The notes under the pieces were generated by a model. It was not told where the DNA came from. It saw nothing but the letters and a program-made list of their open reading frames with translations, and searched no databases. Below are positions 58,532 to 64,000 of a stretch of 64,000 nt of DNA, piece by piece. The position numbers were made by a program, and so were the translations under genes. Origin of the DNA: an uncultured Lachnospiraceae bacterium (GTDB lineage Bacteria; Bacillota; Clostridia; Lachnospirales; Lachnospiraceae). Within the stretch, counting starts at the first letter, position 1; each line of letters begins with the position of its first letter. The stretch spans positions 9,822 to 73,821 of the forward strand of contig CAJUDM010000023.1 in NCBI GenBank assembly GCA_910584915.1, read 5' to 3'.

Positions 58532-59500
58532 TTAGAACCGATTTTCTTCAAAATCTTCCTTTTCAAAGGTGATCGAGAATGCGTCTGCCGCCTCTTTCAG
58601 CCTCTCCGGTTTTCCTGTTCCATACAGAGGCAGACACGGGAAATCCTGCACTGTGAAAAATCCTAACAGGATCTGTGTCGTATTGGCGCCATATTTTTCT
58701 TTCAGCTTCCGAAGCTGCTCCGCCGCCTGCATGTTACCTTCCGTATAATACGGGCTCTCCTTCACAGCCTCCGCACCTTTCCTTTCAAAGCTGTGGAAAA
58801 AGCCGCTGCAGATACCCATATACGGCATAGCCAGATTCCGACTGTTCTCCCTGTGATACCGATACATCTCATCATCCATGCTGCACAACGTATCATCCGC
58901 CATCGGTTTCATATATTTTGTGCCATAGTTAAACAGCATCTGATTGGCAATAAACCCTCTCAAGCCTTTTTCTCTGCAGTAGGCATCCGCCGCCCTCATG
59001 CGCTCCGGCGACCAGTTGGAACAGCCATAATAGCGGATCTTTCCCTGTTTTACAAATTCTTCCATCACATCGATCGTCTCCTCCACCGGGATTGTCACAT
59101 CATCCCTGTGATAGAAATAGAGATCGATATGATCTGTACGCAGTTTCATCAGAGAACCGTCCAGATCCTCCGCCATATTTTCCTTCCGCATACGGCTCCT
59201 GTGCATATCCGGATTTTCTCCCAGCATGGACGGATGTCCGCCCTTTGTCACCAGAACGATCTCGTTTCTCTTTTTGCTCCGCGCAAGCCAGTCCCCGATC
59301 ACCCGCTCGCTCCGCGATATCTCGGGAGGCACCCAGTCGGAATATACATGCGCCGTATCCACCACATTGCCGCCAAGATCCAGATAAGTTCCGATGATCT
59401 TATCCGCATCCTCCTCCTTCCACGCCACTCCCGCATCCGCTGTCCCCAGCCCGAAGGGGGAAACCAAAAGTTCCGTGTCCTGAATCCGCTTTCTCTCCAT
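58532..59500 (-). CDS. Aldo/keto reductase
   Basis: 322 aa. The N-terminal part reads SPFGLGTADAGVAWKEEDAD, the catalytic Asp/Tyr are in DTAHVYSDW, Lys in VLVTKGGHPS, and His in DLYFYHRDD. NADPH-binding C-terminal segment GFFTVQDFPCLPLYGTGKPE. Single gene with GGAGG upstream; substrate unknown. Confidence 0.9.
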   Translation of the reverse strand: MERKRIQDTELLVSPFGLGTADAGVAWKEEDADKIIGTYLDLGGNVVDTAHVYSDWVPPEISRSERVIGDWLARSKKRNEIVLVTKGGHPSMLGENPDMHRSRMRKENMAEDLDGSLMKLRTDHIDLYFYHRDDVTIPVEETIDVMEEFVKQGKIRYYGCSNWSPERMRAADAYCREKGLRGFIANQMLFNYGTKYMKPMADDTLCSMDDEMYRYHRENSRNLAMPYMGICSGFFHSFERKGAEAVKESPYYTEGNMQAAEQLRKLKEKYGANTTQILLGFFTVQDFPCLPLYGTGKPERLKEAADAFSITFEKEDFEENRF

Positions 59501-59553
59501 AGCCTGTCCTCCGTTTTCGTCCTGCCGTTACCCTGTTATCATTCTGCTTGCTT

Positions 59554-60939
59554 TTATATTATATTCTGATTTAATATTTCGACAATTTCTGCAAAACCCA
59601 TCCCGTGAGATGCTTTCACCAGTATCGTATCCCCCGGCATGACAAGCCGCCCCAGTTCCCGCAGCAGGGCTTCTTTCCCCGGATAATAGCAAACCTCGCT
59701 TCCCCCTTCGTTTGCCGCCTGCGCCTCCTTCGCCATTTCCGCAGAAATCTCTCCCACACAGATGATCACATCTATCCTGCATTCAGCCGCATGCCGCCCC
59801 ACATCCCCGTGAAGCTTTTCGGTATTCTCTCCGAGTTCAAACATATCCCCGAGGACAGCCACTTTTCTGGTATCCGCCTGTGACAGCAGATCCAACGCCG
59901 CACACATGGAGACAGGGTTCGCATTATAACAGTCGTCAATGATCACTCTGTCTCCGCATCTGATCAGATTGCTCCTGCCCTCCGTCGGCTTCACCGCCGC
60001 GATCCCCGCCGAAATCTCCTCCGGTGAAAGCCCGAGCGCCACTCCGACCGACGCTGCCGCAAGCGCATTATACACCATATGTTCTCCGGGCAGAGGAATA
60101 TTTACATGGAAACTCCTCGAGGGCATATGAATCTCTGCCTCCGTTCCGAAGAGTCCCTTTGAATGGATATCAGTTGCGTAACACGTGTTATTCTTCATCT
60201 TCCCGAAAGTGACAGGAATGATTCCCCTGACTTCCTCTATGGTGGACAACATATCATCGTCACCGTTTATGATGACAGTGCCGTCTTCCTTCATAAAGTC
60301 AAAAATCTCCGATTTCGCCTTCAGTATCCCCTCTCTGGATCCGAGCGCCTCTAAATGGCAGTCACCGATATTCGTCATCACCACGATATCCGGCGCTGCC
60401 ATACGGCTCAGCCTGTGCATCTCCCCGAAATGGTTGATACCCATCTCCACCACCGCCGCTTCATGCTCCTCCCTGATCCTGAAAAGCGTCAGCGGTACGC
60501 CGATCTCATTATTAAAATTTCCCTGAGTCTTCAACACCCTGAATCTTTTTTCAAGCACCCCGGCTATAAACTCTTTCGTGCTGGTCTTCCCCACGCTGCC
60601 CGTAATGCCGATCACAGGTATGGAGAGCCCGCTCCTGTAAAAAGCCGCGATATCCTGCATCGCCTTTTTTACATCTTCCACAAGGATATAGGGACCTGCC
60701 GTCCTCCCCTCCTCCGTCTCCGGCGCCTCCTCACAGACCGCACACGCCGCCCCCTCTTCCATCACCTGAGGAATAAACCGGTGTCCGTCCACCCTCTCTC
60801 CCCGGATGGCAAAAAACAGAAAATCCTTTTCGACCAGACGCGAGTCCGTCACAGCCCCCGCTATCTCAAGCTCTTCCTCTCCGCCAAAAAGCCTGCCGCC
60901 GCAAGCCTCAGCGATATTTTTCAATGTCATATTTTTCAT
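59554..60939 (-). CDS. murF: UDP-N-acetylmuramoyl-tripeptide--D-alanyl-D-alanine ligase
   Basis: 461 aa from the ATG at 60939, the normal MurF start (MTLKNIAEACGGRLFGGEEE). Mur ligase ATP motif GITGSVGKTSTKEFIAGVL, central VVEMGINHFGEMHRLS and C-terminal DDCYNANPVSM. Adds D-Ala-D-Ala to the peptidoglycan precursor. Directly follows ddl, whose product is its substrate. Confidence 0.96.
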   Translation of the reverse strand: MKNMTLKNIAEACGGRLFGGEEELEIAGAVTDSRLVEKDFLFFAIRGERVDGHRFIPQVMEEGAACAVCEEAPETEEGRTAGPYILVEDVKKAMQDIAAFYRSGLSIPVIGITGSVGKTSTKEFIAGVLEKRFRVLKTQGNFNNEIGVPLTLFRIREEHEAAVVEMGINHFGEMHRLSRMAAPDIVVMTNIGDCHLEALGSREGILKAKSEIFDFMKEDGTVIINGDDDMLSTIEEVRGIIPVTFGKMKNNTCYATDIHSKGLFGTEAEIHMPSRSFHVNIPLPGEHMVYNALAAASVGVALGLSPEEISAGIAAVKPTEGRSNLIRCGDRVIIDDCYNANPVSMCAALDLLSQADTRKVAVLGDMFELGENTEKLHGDVGRHAAECRIDVIICVGEISAEMAKEAQAANEGGSEVCYYPGKEALLRELGRLVMPGDTILVKASHGMGFAEIVEILNQNII

Positions 60940-61056
60940 ACCGGCCTCATATCCTCCCATGCCCGCTGATCTGCTGTTCCCCGTCGATCCGGTTCTCCGC
61001 GGATCTCCATGGCTCCCGCTGCGGCCTGTAACGCCGCTATGCCTCAAACTCCCCCA

Positions 61057-62157
61057 TCAGCAGCCTCGCTTCGCTCCGCGCAGTGCCGATGCTATGATCT
61101 TTTCGCACAGTTCTCCATAGGGAATCCCCTCTGCAGCCGCCTCCTGGGGAAGCAGCGAAGTGGGCGTCATCCCCGGCAGCGTATTTGCCTCCAGACAGAA
61201 AACTTCGCCCTGCGCATTCATCATAAAGTCCATGCGGGCATAATTTTTAAGCCGCAGAACACGAAACGCCTCCTCCGCCCATCTCTGCATCTCCTTCGCC
61301 CTGTCCTCCGGGATTTCCGCCGGGCAGGTCTCCACCGTACTTCCCGCCTGATACTTATTTTTGTAATCATAAAAACCCTCAAGAGGCGCGATCTCAATAA
61401 CCGGAAGCGCTCTGCCCTCCATGACTCCCACAGAAAACTCCCTGCCCTTTATGTACTGCTCAATGACCACTTCCCCGTCATACCGGAAAGCCTCCCGCAA
61501 CGCCTGCCCGTACTCTTCCTCCCGATTTACCATATAGACGCCAACGCTGGAACCGCCGCAGCACGCCTTCACCACAAGCGGAAACGGTATCGCGCCGCCC
61601 TCCTCCAGAGGGATCTCCCTGTCGGCACAGTGCTGCCCCCTCATCTCCATATATGCCTCCAGCTTCTCTTTTTTCAGCCGGAAGCCATAGGGAGTGGGAA
61701 TCTTATGCACCGCAAACAACTCCTTCGCCAGCCCTTTATCCATACAGAGGGCCGAACTCACATAGTCTGTGCCCGTATAGCAGATCCCCATCAGATCAAA
61801 ACACGCCTGGATCCTGCCGTTTTCTCCGTTCTCACCGTGAAGTCCCATAAACACGACATCTGCCTCCTGGCAGACCGAAATGACATTCGGGCCGAAAAAG
61901 TTCTTCCTCCAGTCCGGCCGCATCGCCTTTATCTGCTCGATATCCGGGCTCTCCTCCGAAATATGTCCGATCTCGGCAGCCCAGTCACAGTCTTTCTCAA
62001 AAATCTTATCCGTGTCGTCTCCCTCATATCCAAGAAACACATCCAACAGCACTGCCTGATGCCCGCGCTCCTTCAGCGCCCTATAGATCAGGCTGCCAGA
62101 GCTCAAAGATACATCTCTCTCCGTACTGATGCCGCCTGCCAACACAACAATCTTCAT
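61057..62157 (-). CDS. ddl: D-alanine--D-alanine ligase
   Basis: 366 aa ATP-grasp ligase. N-terminal VVLAGGISTERDVSLSSG, VFMGLHGENGENGRIQ, the ATP-binding VKACCGGSSVGVYMV, and C-terminal FCLEANTLPGMTPTSLLP. The region that carries Tyr or Phe to decide D-Ala versus D-lactate could not be judged reliably by eye. Adjacent to murF; no vanH or vanX nearby, so ordinary cell wall synthesis is expected. Confidence 0.95.
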   Translation of the reverse strand: MKIVVLAGGISTERDVSLSSGSLIYRALKERGHQAVLLDVFLGYEGDDTDKIFEKDCDWAAEIGHISEESPDIEQIKAMRPDWRKNFFGPNVISVCQEADVVFMGLHGENGENGRIQACFDLMGICYTGTDYVSSALCMDKGLAKELFAVHKIPTPYGFRLKKEKLEAYMEMRGQHCADREIPLEEGGAIPFPLVVKACCGGSSVGVYMVNREEEYGQALREAFRYDGEVVIEQYIKGREFSVGVMEGRALPVIEIAPLEGFYDYKNKYQAGSTVETCPAEIPEDRAKEMQRWAEEAFRVLRLKNYARMDFMMNAQGEVFCLEANTLPGMTPTSLLPQEAAAEGIPYGELCEKIIASALRGAKRGC

Positions 62158-62353
62158 ATTTTTTTCCTCTCTGCTTCTTATGATTAAATATTAAATTTTT
62201 ATTTAATTTCTCTCTTATCTGTGTCTTCTGTTTCTCTTCTCCGCTTTTACCGGTGCTGCCCTGACTTATCCCCGTTCCGCCCCGGCGCTCTTACAGATTT
62301 CATCCATACTTATATCTCCCCTACACCGCCGGCTCTCAATCCGCCTCGCACTC

Positions 62354-63847
62354 TCACTCTGCTTCTGCTCCCGACTCCTCAATGATCACTCTCTCAGTCT
62401 CCACCACACTGAGCAGCAGGAGCATCTTTGCCGCATCGCCGCCCCCGGTTCCCTCCATGAGGATCTCTGCCTCCCTGTTTCTCCCCATCAAATAATGCAC
62501 ATGGTTCTCGACCACTGTCACATACTCATGGTTCATGATCGCGTAATTTGCCAGCGCCACCACAGTCATATCCCATAAAATAACATCCGTTTTTTCACTT
62601 TCAACAAGAAATGGTCCGCCTTTTGCCGCCGCCGCTATGCGTCCCGCCTCTCTCATCAATCCTTCTATCATCTGTCCGCACAGAACATGATCCACCTTCC
62701 ATTTTGTTGAGAGATAAGTCGCCTTCGCCATCAGAAGATAGAAATCGTCCTCCAGGCTCATCATAAATTCCTGATTCTGTAAAATATAATTATGATATAA
62801 TATCTCATTTGATGCACGGTACAACTCTGAAGCCGCATAAAATCTTCCTGTCTGTGCGCCGTACACCTCTGTCCCCGCGCCGTCTTGTCCGCCCTGCCCC
62901 GGTGCGCTCTGCATGCCGTTTAGATATCTCCACGCCTTCGCCGCCGCCTTCAGACAAATATTGGCATAATCCAGATCGTACTGCTGGTACAGATAACTGT
63001 ATTTAGCCATAGTTCCTGCAAACGCGGCAGTTGCCTCCTCGTCTACCTCCCCTTCAGAAAGCTCTCCGCTCTCCTTTGCTGAAAGCGCACTGGCGTCTCT
63101 GTAGATACCGCCCGTCCTCTCATCCTGCATGGACAACAGCCAATCTGTCTCTCTGCGCAGCATCCTGAAAAATTTGTCTCCGCCCGCATCCTCCTCACTG
63201 CCCGCGCTGTCAGAATCCCATATCTGCAGTATCAGTTCCGGGTACATCTCATAGGCGATCAGAAGATATCCCAACGTCTCACAGACTTCCGCCGTCTTCC
63301 GGGATTCCTCCTCGTTCTCCGGCTCTCCCGTTCGCCCGGCCTGCTGTGCTTCCTCTATGATTTCGCCCAGTTCCCTCGCCTTTCCCAGATATACCCCTTT
63401 TCCGATATCAAAATAGCAGGAACAGCCTATCTTGCTGCATTCGATATAGTAGCTTCCCTCCTCTTCGATCTCCGTAAAACTGCCATAACCTGTCAAAACA
63501 TCCCCGGTCTCTTCCACCTGGCGGATTTCCCCCTCATAAACGCACTCTCCCGAGTCCTTTTTTTTGACCTGAAACTTTTTTGGCAGTTCCTCCCCCTGAA
63601 AGACCGCTGTCTTCGTACTTTTCGGCAGATATCCGAACCGGTCCACCTGCACATTCGGCTTTTCCGCCTTTCTCTCATAGGAAAAATCCGGCTCAAGACC
63701 CAGCGTTTCCGCCGCCAGCACCATATTCCCCTGGCCTTTCTGCTCTCTTCCCCCAAAAGGCACATTTCCCGCGCATCCTGACAAAAGCATGCCGACTGCC
63801 AACGCCAGTGCAATACGGGAAATGTTCTTCTTATCATATCGTCTCAT
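62354..63847 (-). CDS. Lipoprotein with CelD-like N-terminal domain and GH9-like helical domain
   Basis: 497 aa. Signal and lipobox SGCAGN at the N-terminus. Residues about 65-150 look like the cellulase N-terminal Ig-like domain (NVQVDRFGYLPKSTKTAVFQ). The rest resembles a glycoside hydrolase family 9 (alpha/alpha)6 barrel (FRMLRRETDWLLSMQDERTG, ATAAFAGTMAKYSYLYQQYD). I could not find the catalytic Asp pair typical of GH9, so activity is doubtful. AGGAGA precedes the ATG. Confidence 0.65.
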   Translation of the reverse strand: MRRYDKKNISRIALALAVGMLLSGCAGNVPFGGREQKGQGNMVLAAETLGLEPDFSYERKAEKPNVQVDRFGYLPKSTKTAVFQGEELPKKFQVKKKDSGECVYEGEIRQVEETGDVLTGYGSFTEIEEEGSYYIECSKIGCSCYFDIGKGVYLGKARELGEIIEEAQQAGRTGEPENEEESRKTAEVCETLGYLLIAYEMYPELILQIWDSDSAGSEEDAGGDKFFRMLRRETDWLLSMQDERTGGIYRDASALSAKESGELSEGEVDEEATAAFAGTMAKYSYLYQQYDLDYANICLKAAAKAWRYLNGMQSAPGQGGQDGAGTEVYGAQTGRFYAASELYRASNEILYHNYILQNQEFMMSLEDDFYLLMAKATYLSTKWKVDHVLCGQMIEGLMREAGRIAAAAKGGPFLVESEKTDVILWDMTVVALANYAIMNHEYVTVVENHVHYLMGRNREAEILMEGTGGGDAAKMLLLLSVVETERVIIEESGAEAE

Positions 63848-63872
63848 AGTTTTATCTCCTACTATATACTAT

Positions 63873-63908
63873 AAAAAAAGAATCCTGCTTTTGCAAGATT
63901 CTTTTTTA
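63873..63908 (-). terminator. Terminator after the transketolase gene
   Basis: AAAAAAGAATC pairs with GATTCTTTTTT around CTGCTTTTGCAA. It ends the minus-strand gene entering from the right edge. Confidence 0.85.
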
Positions 63909-63917
63909 CTGAACGGA

Positions 63918-64000
63918 TTATTTTACCGCTTCTTTAACAGCCTTCGCGATGCCCTCCGCATTCAGTCCATAGTAGTCGAACACTTCCTTCGAAGTCCCCG
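63918..64000 (-). CDS. Transketolase C-terminal fragment
   Basis: The last 27 codons only. The reading frame ends KEVFDYYGLNAEGIAKAVKE AVK, the usual tail of the transketolase C-terminal domain (YGL..E.I...V). The start is beyond the window, so subunit type (single chain or split) cannot be told. Confidence 0.7.
   Translation of the reverse strand, partial: GTSKEVFDYYGLNAEGIAKAVKEAVK

Noticed and set aside
61057..62157. Vancomycin-resistance type ligase
   Set aside because: The gene sits with murF and has no vanH, vanX or vanRS nearby; a normal Ddl is the simpler reading.

Overview
The window is about 50% GC and reads as a chromosomal segment of a spore-forming, anaerobic Lachnospiraceae-type Firmicute. 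The evidence is glycyl-radical enzymology, YesM/YesN-type two-component regulation, a SipL-like spore morphogenesis protein next to ispE, strong AGGAGG ribosome binding sites throughout, and the style of the housekeeping genes. Species cannot be fixed from the sequence. No rRNA, tRNA, CRISPR array, phage or intact transposase was seen.

Layout. (1) 1-7590: an RbsA/RbsC-type sugar ABC importer (binding lipoprotein cut by the window edge, two permeases, ATPase), divergent from an AraC-type response regulator and its histidine kinase. (2) 7673-16471: a frameshifted DUF2442 gene, then one long minus-strand operon (zinc alcohol dehydrogenase, two DapA-like aldolases, TRAP transporter, FAD oxidoreductase), divergent from a FadR-type GntR regulator, with a palindromic operator between them. 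The substrate is probably a sugar acid or related acid and is not identified. (3) 16653-21005: DUF1846 protein and rhaA/rhaB. AraC-type tandem half-sites lie above the rhaB promoter, followed by two strong hairpins and the 3' remnant of an AraC regulator. (4) 21477-28782: Gfo/Idh/MocA oxidoreductase, ROK repressor, AllA-like cupin, two AraC regulators, a HAD phosphatase, a 67-aa orphan and a DeoR regulator. (5) 29019-43052: a complete bacterial microcompartment operon. (6) 43459-64000: ordinary core genes (PHP hydrolase, NlpC/P60 hydrolase, asnS, PPIase lipoprotein, murI, ispE, sipL, pyrDKC, plsC, aldo/keto reductase, murF, ddl, a GH9-like lipoprotein, and the end of a transketolase gene).

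How it works together. RhaA and RhaB make rhamnulose-1-phosphate. The microcompartment's class II aldolase splits it (or fuculose-1-phosphate) to DHAP and lactaldehyde. Lactaldehyde is reduced to 1,2-propanediol, the B12-independent glycyl radical diol dehydratase makes propionaldehyde, and PduP, PduL and a zinc alcohol dehydrogenase disproportionate it to propionate and propanol. PduS and PduT carry electrons across or at the shell. Encapsulation-peptide-like helices are visible on the aldehyde dehydrogenase, alcohol dehydrogenase, PduL and (C-terminal) aldolase. No separate rhamnulose-1-phosphate aldolase is in the window, so the microcompartment enzyme probably serves both sugars.

The least ordinary feature is the RNA-like structure between genes. 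Two repeat families of about 105 bp and 92 bp, plus hairpins built on CATGC inverted repeats, sit directly upstream of start codons, including three genes of the sugar and microcompartment systems. Two copies show compensatory stem changes. One family also carries a conserved short reading frame ending in RNWN that in one place ends on the start codon of the next gene. Other intercistronic gaps of the microcompartment operon hold tandem hairpins that also covary.
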